A stretch of DNA of 22,756 nt, taken from CAJKWP01 sp050943075 (GTDB taxonomy: Bacteria; Bacillota; Clostridia; Christensenellales; UBA1242). The translations under genes were made by a program, and so were the position numbers. Positions 1 to 8,293 of the stretch are shown here, piece by piece. Under the pieces are notes generated by a model. The model was not told where the DNA came from. It made no database searches and worked only from the letters and a program-made list of their open reading frames with translations. The stretch lies in NCBI GenBank assembly GCA_050943075.1, contig JBMNOM010000015.1:1-22756 (forward strand). Direction: 5' to 3'. Position 1 is the stretch's first letter. Each line of letters begins with the position of its first letter.

Positions 1-40
1 TTAATGGTTTGTTTTTTTGCTTGTTTAAAATTTGTTTCAT
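1..40 (-). CDS. Possible 5' end of a gene downstream of rplI (dnaB expected by synteny), cut by the window edge
   Basis: Reading leftward from the ATG at 40, an open frame MKQILNKQKNKPL runs off the window edge, 52 bases after the rplI stop on the same strand. In many Firmicutes the replicative helicase gene dnaB follows rplI, and DnaB N-termini often carry a basic stretch before the conserved helicase core, so dnaB is a reasonable guess. Only 13 codons are visible and there is no clear Shine-Dalgarno sequence, so the assignment rests on gene order and could be wrong. Confidence 0.3.
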   Translation of the reverse strand, partial: MKQILNKQKNKPL

Positions 41-92
41 TATATTTGGTTAATCAAATTAAGTTTGTAAATTTTGCTTTTAATTTGTTTGA

Positions 93-536
93 TTATTCAG
101 CCACAACATTAACTTTAAAGTTTGCTGTAACTTGTGGGTGAAGTTTAATTGAAACTGGGTAAAGCCCGGTTGCTTTAATTGGGTTTTTGAGTTCAATTTT
201 TCTTTTGTCAACATCAGAAACAATTGTCAAAAGTGCTTGTTCAATTTCTTTTGCTGTCACAGCGCCAAAAACACGGCCATTTTCGCCACATTTAATTTTA
301 ACTGTTAAAACTTGGGCTTCAATTAATTTGGCTTTTGCAACTGCGGCAAGCCTTTCTTGTTCTTCGTGATAGGCTTTTGCTTTTGATTGTTCACTTGCTT
401 CCAAAATTGCAGATTTGTCGGCAATGCGTGCAAAGCCATTTTTAATTAAAAAGTTTCTGCCATAGCCGTCTGCCACTTCTTTAACTTCACCTTTTTTGCC
501 AGTGCCTTTAACATCTTTAAGTAAAACAACTTTCAT
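93..536 (-). CDS. rplI: 50S ribosomal protein L9
   Basis: Ribosomal protein L9, a structural protein of the large subunit that binds 23S rRNA at the base of the L1 stalk. The 147-residue product has the usual family length. Its N-terminus (MKVVLLKDVKGTGKKGEVKEV, then DGYGRNFLIKNGFA) is the diagnostic L9 signature for the N-terminal rRNA-binding domain. A charged Ala/Glu/Lys-rich connecting helix (about residues 45-75) and a C-terminal domain follow (about 75-147). The start is supported by AGGAG about 7 bases upstream of the ATG. The gene is divergent from the SipL-like gene at 684, and the 147-base gap carries both promoters. No gdpP-like gene precedes it, unlike in many Firmicutes. Confidence 0.97.
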   Translation of the reverse strand: MKVVLLKDVKGTGKKGEVKEVADGYGRNFLIKNGFARIADKSAILEASEQSKAKAYHEEQERLAAVAKAKLIEAQVLTVKIKCGENGRVFGAVTAKEIEQALLTIVSDVDKRKIELKNPIKATGLYPVSIKLHPQVTANFKVNVVAE

Positions 537-567
537 ATCTAAACTCCTATTAATTTGTATAATTAAA

Positions 568-597
568 GTTTACATTTTTATCATAAAAATTGCAACT
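568..597 (-). promoter_or_regulatory. Candidate sigma-A promoter for rplI
   Basis: On the minus strand TTGCAA is followed after 17 bases by TAAACT, and AGGAG plus the rplI ATG lie a short way downstream. Both hexamers match consensus at four of six positions, so this is moderate evidence in AT-rich DNA. Confidence 0.35.
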
Positions 598-632
598 TTC
601 TGTGCGTTAAAGTTTTTTTGTTTTGCTTTTAG

Positions 633-661
633 TCATATTTTGAAGGCAGTCAAAATAGAAT
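633..661 (+). promoter_or_regulatory. SigE-like (sporulation) promoter for the SipL-like gene
   Basis: TCATATT (633-639) fits the B. subtilis SigE -35 pattern KMATATW at every position. Fourteen bases later AATAGAAT (654-661) matches the -10 pattern CATACAHT at six of eight positions. The predicted start of transcription is near 668, just ahead of the AGGAGG at 673-678. In C. difficile sipL belongs to the SigE regulon, so the match fits the gene. AT-rich sequence makes chance matches possible. Confidence 0.4.
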
Positions 662-683
662 ATAGAGAAAAAAGGAGGCGGTA

Positions 684-2204
684 ATGGAAAATACCAAACA
701 AAAAATTTTGTCAGCAGAAAGAAGAGGGCTGGATTCAAAACAAGTTTTGGTGGAATGTGTGATAAACCTTGAAAATGGTGAGAATATTGAAAAAGTTTTG
801 GCTTTAACTGCAAACGCAGGGCAAACAAATTTGGAAACTTTTGAAAAAGAAACAAAGTTTTCAGGTGAAGTTTTTGTTAATTTGTTTTACTTGACAAGCG
901 AAAACAAAATTGACTCTATATCCTGCACATGTTCTTACCAAGACACTTTTAAGCACGATGCGCTTAAAGGTGAGCAAAAGGTTAAAGCAGAGCCTCGAAT
1001 TGTTGCTGTTGTTCCAACTTCAGCTTCAGAAGACACAATTAAAGTGCTTGTGACAGTTGAAATTGACTTCATACTTGAAGGGAACGCACTTACTGAAGTT
1101 TATGAAAATAATGATTCCGATTTTTGTGTTAAAACAGGGGAAATTACACTTAATGTTTTGGCGCAAGATGTCAGCGGAGAGTTTCCAGTTATGAAAGCAC
1201 TTGACATTAAAGAAAAAATTAAAAAAGTGCTTTTGGTGGACTCGGGTGCAATTATTAAAAACACCACAACTGGAAATGGTTTTGTTGCTGTGCAAGGCGA
1301 AGTTTATTCCTACATTGTTTATGCAAGGGAAGACGGCAGTGTGACCCACGCACAAGTAAGCGAAAGTTTTAAAGAGGAATTTGAAGCAGATAAAGCAAGC
1401 AAAGACTCTATGGTTGAAGCAAATGTTTATGTTTCAAAGAAAAGCACAACGCTTGAAATTGAAGAGCACGAAGCAAGCACAACTTTAACTTTAACAACAC
1501 CATTAAAAGTGACACTTAAAGTTTACAATAACCAAAGTTTTTCAACAGTTGAAGACCTTTATTCCTTAAAAAACAATTTGGAAGTGTTAAGCGCACAAGT
1601 TTCAAACACAAGTTTAATTACACCAAAATATTTTGAAGGCAAAATTGAAGGCAGCTTAACATTAAACGACAACAATTCAAGAATTGACAAAGTTTTGGCA
1701 GTTTCAAGCCCACGCCATGTAGTTTCAAACACTTATGTTAGCGGTGGCGAAGTTTATGTGGAAGGTGTGGTTTACAGCAATTTGGTTTACTTAAACGATG
1801 AAACTGAAAGCATTAATTCAGTTGAAATTGAAGTGCCATTTGTCACAAGTGAAAAGCTTTCTGTGGATGCAAACATTGTTGCAGTTAAAACACAAATTGC
1901 ACTTTCAGATTGCGATGTCATTGCAAAACGTGGCAGAGAAATTTACTTTGATTGCAAAATTAAAGCATATTCAAACTTCTGGGAAGAAAAATCATACAGC
2001 GTAATTTCAGGTGCAGTGAAAGGTAAAGAGTTTGCTGCAAGAGACTCGGCAATTGAAATTTATTTTGCAAAAACTGGGGAAACTTTCTGGGACATTGCAA
2101 AAGAATTGAAAGTGGCAGAAAGTGTTGTTAAAGGGCAAAATCCAAGCGTGGTTAGTCCACTTGAATGTGATGAAAAAATTGTGGTTTACTACGGGCTTGA
2201 CTAA
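684..2204 (+). CDS. DUF3794 and LysM domain protein, SipL-like (spore coat/SpoIVA-interacting type)
   Basis: A 506-residue protein with three DUF3794-like beta-rich repeats (about residues 30-130, 195-290 and 330-440) and a C-terminal LysM module (about 458-506, including GETFWDIAKELKV and QNPSV). The three-DUF3794-plus-LysM layout and length are those of SipL in Clostridioides difficile, which binds SpoIVA through its LysM domain and tethers the coat to the forespore. There is no signal peptide or transmembrane segment, consistent with a mother-cell cytoplasmic protein. AGGAGG lies 6 bases before the ATG. It is a single-gene unit divergent from rplI and ends at a strong terminator. Seen: the domain layout. 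Inferred: a sporulation role, since DUF3794 proteins without known function also exist. Confidence 0.85.
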   Translation: MENTKQKILSAERRGLDSKQVLVECVINLENGENIEKVLALTANAGQTNLETFEKETKFSGEVFVNLFYLTSENKIDSISCTCSYQDTFKHDALKGEQKVKAEPRIVAVVPTSASEDTIKVLVTVEIDFILEGNALTEVYENNDSDFCVKTGEITLNVLAQDVSGEFPVMKALDIKEKIKKVLLVDSGAIIKNTTTGNGFVAVQGEVYSYIVYAREDGSVTHAQVSESFKEEFEADKASKDSMVEANVYVSKKSTTLEIEEHEASTTLTLTTPLKVTLKVYNNQSFSTVEDLYSLKNNLEVLSAQVSNTSLITPKYFEGKIEGSLTLNDNNSRIDKVLAVSSPRHVVSNTYVSGGEVYVEGVVYSNLVYLNDETESINSVEIEVPFVTSEKLSVDANIVAVKTQIALSDCDVIAKRGREIYFDCKIKAYSNFWEEKSYSVISGAVKGKEFAARDSAIEIYFAKTGETFWDIAKELKVAESVVKGQNPSVVSPLECDEKIVVYYGLD

Positions 2205-2250
2205 TTAAAAATTAAAAAAAACGAAAAATTATAAAAAAAGATTTTTGCAA

Positions 2251-2282
2251 AAAAAAGCAAGGGTTTTGCCCTTGCTTTTTTT
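2251..2282 (+). terminator. Intrinsic terminator after the SipL-like gene
   Basis: A perfect stem GCAAGGG/CCCTTGC with a TTTTG loop, preceded by an A-run and followed by a run of seven T. Confidence 0.9.
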
Positions 2283-2359
2283 GTTTTTTCTTTTAAGCAT
2301 TTTCTTTTAATTTGTGTTGTTTTATTAATTAAATATATTTTTCACATTTAATTTATTGT

Positions 2360-2388
2360 TTGACAAAGAATTGCAAAAAACTTATACT
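2360..2388 (+). promoter_or_regulatory. Sigma-A promoter for argS
   Basis: TTGACA (2360-2365), a 17-base spacer and TATACT (2383-2388). Transcription would begin near 2395, giving a leader of about 67 bases. No T-box-like structure is evident in the leader, which is too short for one. Confidence 0.8.
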
Positions 2389-2461
2389 TAAAATTGCTTA
2401 AACAAAATTTTTTATTTTTAAAATTTTTAGTTAAAAATTAATTAAATACAAGGAAAAACAA

Positions 2462-4135
2462 ATGGATTTAAAACAATTAATTGCTGCTCAAATTCACATT
2501 GAGGGGCTTAGCCAAGTTGACATTAAAAAACTTATTACAGTGGCAGCAAATAAAGATTTTGGTGATTACGCATTGCCATGTTTCACTTTTGCAAAAGAAA
2601 GAAGAACATCACCAGTTGTTATTGCACAAGAAATTCAAAAAAACCTTAAAGAAAACAATGTTATTGAAAAAACTGAAATTGTTGGTGGATATTTAAACTT
2701 CTTTTTAAACAAACAAACTGTTGGCGGGCTTATTGCACAAGAATTAAACAGCGAAAACTTTTTTGTTGATAAGGAACAAGAGAAACTTGTTTGCGTGGAA
2801 TATGCTTCACCAAACCTTGCAAAATTTATGCACATTGGGCATTACAACTGCACAATCTTGGGGGAAAGTTTGGCAAGAATGCAAGAGTTTTTTGGGCATA
2901 AGGTTGTTAGAATTAACTACATTGGCGACTATGGCACACCTTTTGGAAAAATGGTTGTGGCATACAAGGAATGGGGTAACAAAGAAGAAGTTGAAAAAGG
3001 CGGAATTGACGAAATTCAAAATCTTTATGTTAAGTTTAATCAAGAACAAGAAAACGACGAAAGGTTAATGGAACTTGCAAGAAAAGCAAGCAAAAATATT
3101 GAAGAAAAACAAGGTGAAGACTACGAAATTTACAAGTGGTTCATCAGCATTTCAACTCATAAAGTTAAAGAAGTTATGGATCTTCTTGGTGTTAAGTTTG
3201 ACGACTGGCGCGGAGAAAGCACATATAATAACGACCTTAAAAACATGGTGGCAGAACTAGTTGAAAAAGGAATTGCAAAAGAAAGCCAAGGCGCACTTAT
3301 TGTGGACTTAACCGACGCAAACTTGGGTGTTGTAGTTGTTCAAAGAAGTGACGGCGGAAGTTTGTATATCACAAGAGACTTGGTTGCCGCAAAAGATAGG
3401 TTTGAACGCTACAACTTTGACGAAATGATTTACATCACAGCGTTGCAACAAGATTTGCACTTTGCACAATTGTTTGAAATTTCAAAAAGATTAAACCGCC
3501 CATATTATGGCAAACTTAAACATGTCAACTATGGAATGTTTTCAACTCCAGAAGGCAAAATTGCATCAAGAAAAGGCAAACAAGCAGTTTTGGAAGACAT
3601 TTTGGCAGAAGCAATTGCAAAAGCGGAAAACATTTTGGCAACAAGAAATATGCCAGAAGAGCGAAAAAAACAAATTGCAGTTGAAATTGCAAAAGGCGCA
3701 ATGGCGTTTTCAATTTTTAAAGTTGAAACCACAAAGGACAAAGTGTTTGACTTGCAAAGTGCAATTTCGTTTGACGGCGACACTTCACCATACTTGCAAT
3801 ATGCTTATGCAAGATGTCAATCACTTGTTTCAAAATCAAAACAAAAAGCGGCAATTAATTCAAACGAATTTTTTGCAAACCAAAATGCGTTTGAACTTTT
3901 AAAACAAATGGCAAACTTTAAATCTGTGATTAAAGAAAGTTATGAAAACCAAGAACCTTCTTACATTGCGCGCGCACTTCTTGATTTGGTTAAAGAATTT
4001 AATTCACTTTACGCAACAACTCAAATTCTTAATGGCGAGTTTGAAGCAGAAAAAATGCTTTTAATTCAAGGTTTCCAAAAAACTTTGAAAATTGGCTTAA
4101 ACTTGTTGTGCATTAATGTCATTGATGAAATGTAA
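2462..4135 (+). CDS. argS: Arginyl-tRNA synthetase
   Basis: Class Ia arginyl-tRNA synthetase, which charges tRNA-Arg with arginine using ATP in the cytoplasm. The 557 residues match the family length. The N-terminal additional domain covers about residues 1-110 and includes the family-typical KDFGDYALPCFTFAK. The ATP-binding HIGH motif is exact at 124-127 within SPNLAKFMHIGHYN, followed by INYIGDYGTPFGK. The KMSKS-equivalent loop is IASRKGK at 367-373. The C-terminal anticodon-binding DALR-type region lies at about 440-557 and includes SPYLQYAYAR. AAGGA stands before the ATG. The gene has its own strong promoter and terminator, so it is a monocistronic unit. No anomalies were seen. Confidence 0.97.
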   Translation: MDLKQLIAAQIHIEGLSQVDIKKLITVAANKDFGDYALPCFTFAKERRTSPVVIAQEIQKNLKENNVIEKTEIVGGYLNFFLNKQTVGGLIAQELNSENFFVDKEQEKLVCVEYASPNLAKFMHIGHYNCTILGESLARMQEFFGHKVVRINYIGDYGTPFGKMVVAYKEWGNKEEVEKGGIDEIQNLYVKFNQEQENDERLMELARKASKNIEEKQGEDYEIYKWFISISTHKVKEVMDLLGVKFDDWRGESTYNNDLKNMVAELVEKGIAKESQGALIVDLTDANLGVVVVQRSDGGSLYITRDLVAAKDRFERYNFDEMIYITALQQDLHFAQLFEISKRLNRPYYGKLKHVNYGMFSTPEGKIASRKGKQAVLEDILAEAIAKAENILATRNMPEERKKQIAVEIAKGAMAFSIFKVETTKDKVFDLQSAISFDGDTSPYLQYAYARCQSLVSKSKQKAAINSNEFFANQNAFELLKQMANFKSVIKESYENQEPSYIARALLDLVKEFNSLYATTQILNGEFEAEKMLLIQGFQKTLKIGLNLLCINVIDEM

Positions 4136-4185
4136 TTGTTTGTTAATTGCACTAAACGCGCAAAAAAAAGAATTTAAAAATAATG

Positions 4186-4213
4186 AAAAAACCCTTAAAA
4201 CAAGGGTTTTTTT
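4186..4213 (+). terminator. Intrinsic terminator after argS
   Basis: AAAAAACCCTT and AAGGGTTTTTTT pair around a five-base loop and run into T residues. Confidence 0.88.
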
Positions 4214-4330
4214 ATCGCGTTATTCACTGTTTTTAAAAATTTAAAATTTCTGCTTTTAGATTTAATTTTTTCATGCCTTTAAATTAAAGTTGTAATAAAT
4301 AAAATGTGTTTATATATTGCCTAATAAACA

Positions 4331-4359
4331 TTGACTTTTTGATATTAGTATTTTATATT
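4331..4359 (+). promoter_or_regulatory. Candidate promoter giving a leaderless mRNA for the M6 peptidase
   Basis: TTGACT (4331-4336), a 17-base spacer and TATATT (4354-4359) place the transcription start at about 4366, which is the A of the ATG. A second possible promoter lies upstream: TTGTAA (4290-4295), 17 bases, TATATT (4313-4318), with transcription from about 4325. Neither arrangement provides a Shine-Dalgarno sequence before 4366. Confidence 0.5.
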
Positions 4360-4365
4360 TATTAT

Positions 4366-7300
4366 ATGAATTACACTAAAGATAAATTAAACAAAAGAAT
4401 TAGTTTTGCAGTATTATTTTTTATGATATTTGCAGCTTTTTCATTCAGTATTATCAGCATCACAAATTCTTATCGTGTCGAGGCGCAAGAAAAACAAAGG
4501 CTTGAAGTAGCATATAAAACTCAAGTTGATTCTCTTGCAAAAAAAGTTAATCTTTCTTTTGATGTGCAAGCGTTAAGCCAAAGCGAAGAAGTCAAAGTGG
4601 TTTACAACTTTTTGGCACTTTATAAATTTAGTGACGAAACAGATTTAAGCACAGCAAGTTATAAAGCAACTGGCAAAACAAACTATCAAGTTGTTGAAGA
4701 AATGTTTAACACAGGGGAATATTCTGTTAACAAATATTACAAAACAATTTCATATGGCAAACTTGACTTGCGCACAGTCATTGTAACTCAACCAGGAAGC
4801 AGTGCATCTTCAACCCAAGCCAGAAACTATTTTGTTGATAAATATAAACGTGATAATAATGGCAATTATATTTTGGATGAAAACGGAAACAAAATTGTTG
4901 AAAATTCAAATGGTTATGACGCAGAAGTGCCTTACAAATTTTTTGGCCAAATAATTGACCCAAGTGTAACAGAGGAAATTTTCCGCGGCATTCAATTTTT
5001 AAATCCAGCTTTTGGAAGTGTTAAAAATTACATTCAAGCAAATAATTTGGTTGATGATGCCGACCATGACAATGACGGAAAAATTGACAGCATTTCAGTT
5101 TTGTATTTTGCAAGCAATGAGCAAAACAACCTTGTTAAATGGAACGACCTTTTATGGCCTCATTCATGGACAATTCCAAAAGCGCTCATTGATGAAGTTT
5201 CATCAAATTCTTATGCTGCTTTTCTTCCATTGATGGGAATTACTCCTTCAAACTTCAAAATGTCAATTGCTGGCAAAACACTTTATGCTGGCGCACACAT
5301 GGTTAACAAGTTTTCTTATGAAGAAAACGCATCAACCAAAACAGAGTTGCCAAAAAACAACACAGACATTCACGAACTTGGGCATGTTATTGGTTGGCCA
5401 GATTATTACCTTTATGGCAACTTAACATCAACCACTGGTGAGCCTGTTGACGTTTGGGATATTATGGCAAACAACCATATGATGTCACCACAATATCCAA
5501 CAACATATTCGCGACAAAAACAAGGCTGGCTGTGGGAAAGTTCGGTTCAAAACATAACTCGAAATGGAATATATTCGCTTTTGCCGGTTAACTATGAAGA
5601 AGTTAACGGGCTTAAATATGGCGGAAGAACACTTGCATATAAAATTAATCATCCAACCGACCCAACTCAAAGCATTTACATTGAGTATAGAAAACAAGAT
5701 TCAAATTCATTTGAAGACAACAAAATAACAGATGGAATTCAAGATGGACTTATTATTTATAGAGTGGACGAAGGTTTTGGCGATGGCAATGAAAATTTTT
5801 CACATTACACCAATGTTGGTAATATGGCTGCCGTGCCATACAACCTTTATGTTTTCAGAAACACAATTTCTGGTGTGGACCAAAAGAAATATGCACCACT
5901 TAATGAAAATAATCCAGTTATGGGAACAAATGATGTTGAGTTTTATGGTGGCAGACAAGTTCAAAGCCAACCAATAACTTGGCAATCCTACATAAAAGGC
6001 AAAACGCAAGAGCAATACGCACCTCACGAAGTTAGTGAAGTTGCCAGCGGCATTGAAATTAGATTCAATGGAATTGCAGGCACTGGCGAAATTATGTTTG
6101 AGGTTTTCTGGGATGAGTTTGAAGACGAACAATTGCCAGAAGAAGAAATTGTTACACAAGCAGAATTTAATAATGACAATCTTTATAACATTCTAGTTCA
6201 AAATTTTGGTTCTAATGGCACTTTATTAAAAAATGCGTTAATTAACCAAAGCGTGATTAATTTGTCAAACCAAAACTTGCAAAGCATTCAAGGATTACAC
6301 CTTTTGGAATTTCAAGAAAATGCCATTTTAAATTTAAGTTTTAACAATTTGTCTTTAAAACAAGAAATTGATGAGCTGCTTGAAAATAAAAATATAATTA
6401 TTAATTTGATGTTTAACAACTTTAATTATTTTGCAAACAGCAATAACAACATTATTTATGGTATTCAAAAATTGTCGGCAAATTATTTGCTTAAAATAAC
6501 AACAGGGCAAATGCAAACTTTTGCCCAAGAGCAAGAAATCACTTTTGTTAACTTTAATGATTTTGCGTTATATTACACACTTAACCTTGCAATTCAACCA
6601 GGGCAAAACACAATAACACAAACTGGAACTTACAATTTTAATTTCACTCCAACACAACAAGGGTTTGCACCAATTAATCAAACAATTGTTGTTGCAGGTG
6701 TCACAGTTACACCAGAAAATCAAATTGAATTTGGACAAAACTTTACGCTTGATGACATTTTAACTTTTGAAAATGCAAGTAAAGAAGATTTTGAATTTGA
6801 AATTTTGGATGAAAGCGGTCAATTAATCACTTTGGAAGTTTTGACAAGCACATTGGGGCAAAAAGAGTTTTCAATTAGAATTTTCCAAAATGGCGTTTTG
6901 ATTGAAACTGTAAGCTCAATTTTAATTGTGATTGACACACAAGTGCCAGTTATAACTCTTAATGGCCCAAGCGTAATTTATATGTTTGGTGATGATGTTT
7001 ATGTTGAGCAAGGTGCAATTATTTCAGACAATTACAATCAAGATTTAACACCAGAAATTTCAGGGGCATTCGACTCCTCTGTGGCAGGCACTTATGTTTT
7101 AACTTACAATGCAACCGATTCAAGTGGAAACAGGGCGCAAGCAAAACAAAGAACAATTATTGTGTTAAAAGTTACACCAATTTACAACACACTTCACGAA
7201 GTTTTAACACAGCCAAATCTTGCTTCACTTTTCATTTTTGAAAATTGCGTGCTTACAGACTTTGACATTGAGTATGTGCAAAACATTAACCCAAGTGAAC

Positions 7301-8040
7301 TTGGTGCTCAAACAATTAAAGTTAAATTTAAACACAAAACAATTACTGGGCTTGAAAAACAATTTGAAACTGTTGTTTTAATGGTGGATAATGTTATTCC
7401 AACAATTTCAACAACTGGCTCAACAGTGGAATACATTTACATTGATTCTGCTTACACACCAAGCCCAATTGTTGCAACCGACAACTTCACACCATCAAAT
7501 CAAATTCAAATTGTTTCAAGTGGCGAAGTTAACGAAAAGAGAATTGGAACATATAATTTAACTTATTACGCTCTTGATGAAGCAAACAACAGGTCAGCAG
7601 ATTTGGTTGTCACAGTTCATGTTATTTATAAGCCTTTGGAAAATTTAAAAATTCAAAGAGTTAGTCGTGACAATATTGTCACAAAAAACACAACATTAAC
7701 TTTTGGCGTTAACTTAACAGAATTTTCTGCGGCGCACTATAACCATAATTCAATTTTTGTTTGGTTTGTTGATGGCGTTGAAGTGCAAAGAGGCAATTTA
7801 ACAACATTCTCATACACCTTTTTGGAAACAAAAAAATATAATTTGGAAGTTAAAGCAATAAACACAAATTTAAGTGGCAGGAATGAACTTGCAACAAACG
7901 CACAAAGTTTTGAGGTTGATGTCACAGATGGGGGCTTTGTTGAAAAATACATGTTGCCAATTGTGGGCGGTGGCTCTGCGTTTGTGATTTTAACTGTAAT
8001 TTTCTCTTCTGTCATTAAGAAAAAACGCAGATTGTTTTAA
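4366..8040 (+). CDS. Secreted, membrane-anchored M6-family metallopeptidase with LRR-like and Ig-like domains
   Basis: A 1224-residue surface protein. A basic N-region (KDKLNKR) precedes a hydrophobic core and a likely signal-peptidase site near VEA/Q (about residue 40). The catalytic domain carries the zinc-binding HELGH at 336-340 followed by VIGWPDYYLYG, the signature of M6 (immune inhibitor A-like) peptidases. Asx-rich DADHDNDGKIDS about 100 residues earlier is also typical. An LRR-like segment (about 600-700), two DUF5011-type Ig-like repeats (about 860-935 and 1009-1090, each ending in GTY.LTY.A.D..N) and a PKD-like stretch (1095-1190) follow. A C-terminal transmembrane helix (about 1197-1216) ends in KKKRRLF, indicating membrane anchoring without LPXTG. 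The start at 4366 gives a proper signal peptide; an in-frame GTG at 4306 would add 20 odd residues. No Shine-Dalgarno sequence precedes either start. The substrate is unknown; host or environmental protein degradation is inferred. Confidence 0.88.
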   Translation: MNYTKDKLNKRISFAVLFFMIFAAFSFSIISITNSYRVEAQEKQRLEVAYKTQVDSLAKKVNLSFDVQALSQSEEVKVVYNFLALYKFSDETDLSTASYKATGKTNYQVVEEMFNTGEYSVNKYYKTISYGKLDLRTVIVTQPGSSASSTQARNYFVDKYKRDNNGNYILDENGNKIVENSNGYDAEVPYKFFGQIIDPSVTEEIFRGIQFLNPAFGSVKNYIQANNLVDDADHDNDGKIDSISVLYFASNEQNNLVKWNDLLWPHSWTIPKALIDEVSSNSYAAFLPLMGITPSNFKMSIAGKTLYAGAHMVNKFSYEENASTKTELPKNNTDIHELGHVIGWPDYYLYGNLTSTTGEPVDVWDIMANNHMMSPQYPTTYSRQKQGWLWESSVQNITRNGIYSLLPVNYEEVNGLKYGGRTLAYKINHPTDPTQSIYIEYRKQDSNSFEDNKITDGIQDGLIIYRVDEGFGDGNENFSHYTNVGNMAAVPYNLYVFRNTISGVDQKKYAPLNENNPVMGTNDVEFYGGRQVQSQPITWQSYIKGKTQEQYAPHEVSEVASGIEIRFNGIAGTGEIMFEVFWDEFEDEQLPEEEIVTQAEFNNDNLYNILVQNFGSNGTLLKNALINQSVINLSNQNLQSIQGLHLLEFQENAILNLSFNNLSLKQEIDELLENKNIIINLMFNNFNYFANSNNNIIYGIQKLSANYLLKITTGQMQTFAQEQEITFVNFNDFALYYTLNLAIQPGQNTITQTGTYNFNFTPTQQGFAPINQTIVVAGVTVTPENQIEFGQNFTLDDILTFENASKEDFEFEILDESGQLITLEVLTSTLGQKEFSIRIFQNGVLIETVSSILIVIDTQVPVITLNGPSVIYMFGDDVYVEQGAIISDNYNQDLTPEISGAFDSSVAGTYVLTYNATDSSGNRAQAKQRTIIVLKVTPIYNTLHEVLTQPNLASLFIFENCVLTDFDIEYVQNINPSELGAQTIKVKFKHKTITGLEKQFETVVLMVDNVIPTISTTGSTVEYIYIDSAYTPSPIVATDNFTPSNQIQIVSSGEVNEKRIGTYNLTYYALDEANNRSADLVVTVHVIYKPLENLKIQRVSRDNIVTKNTTLTFGVNLTEFSAAHYNHNSIFVWFVDGVEVQRGNLTTFSYTFLETKKYNLEVKAINTNLSGRNELATNAQSFEVDVTDGGFVEKYMLPIVGGGSAFVILTVIFSSVIKKKRRLF

Positions 8041-8054
8041 AATGTGATATAATA

Positions 8055-8084
8055 AAACTCAACAATTAAGTTTGTTGAGTTTTG
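8055..8084 (+). terminator. Intrinsic terminator after the M6 peptidase
   Basis: An 11-bp perfect stem AAACTCAACAA/TTGTTGAGTTT with a six-base loop, followed by a T-rich stretch. Confidence 0.8.
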
Positions 8085-8159
8085 TTTATAAAATGGATAT
8101 ACTTAAAAAGAATAAAGCGCAAAAAATTTTCAAAATTTATCTTATAAACAATTTTTAAA

Positions 8160-8215
8160 AAGGCGCAACAAGGCTGGAAAAAGCTGGCAAAAAGCTCTTT
8201 TCTTGGCGGCAAAAT
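8160..8215. repeat. Short G/C-richer patch with imperfect AAAAAGCTGGC-type repeats
   Basis: Within otherwise very AT-rich DNA, GGCTGGAAAAAGCTGGCAAA and the bases just after it form about two units of an 11- to 12-base repeat (GCTGG plus an A-run), followed by a third AAAAAGCTC. The patch lies about 80 bases before the first perfect DnaA box. Function is unknown; it could be a protein-binding site linked to the DnaA-box cluster. Confidence 0.35.
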
Positions 8216-8293
8216 CAACATTATTTTGTAAAAAATCCACATTTAGTATGGAATAATGGTAAAATTCAACATATAGTTATACGCCCAAAATTC

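Noticed and set aside
2395..2461. A T-box riboswitch in the argS leader
   Set aside because: The leader from the predicted start is only about 67 bases and contains no T-box-like sequence or terminator/antiterminator pair.
4304..4365. GTG at 4306 as the start of the M6 peptidase
   Set aside because: It would add a 20-residue hydrophobic extension ahead of a complete signal peptide, has no SD, and precedes both predicted transcription starts.
8093..8158. A 21-codon ORF (MDILKKNKAQKIF...) between the M6 terminator and the DnaA boxes
   Set aside because: No SD sequence and no promoter or conserved feature; such short ORFs are expected by chance in AT-rich DNA.
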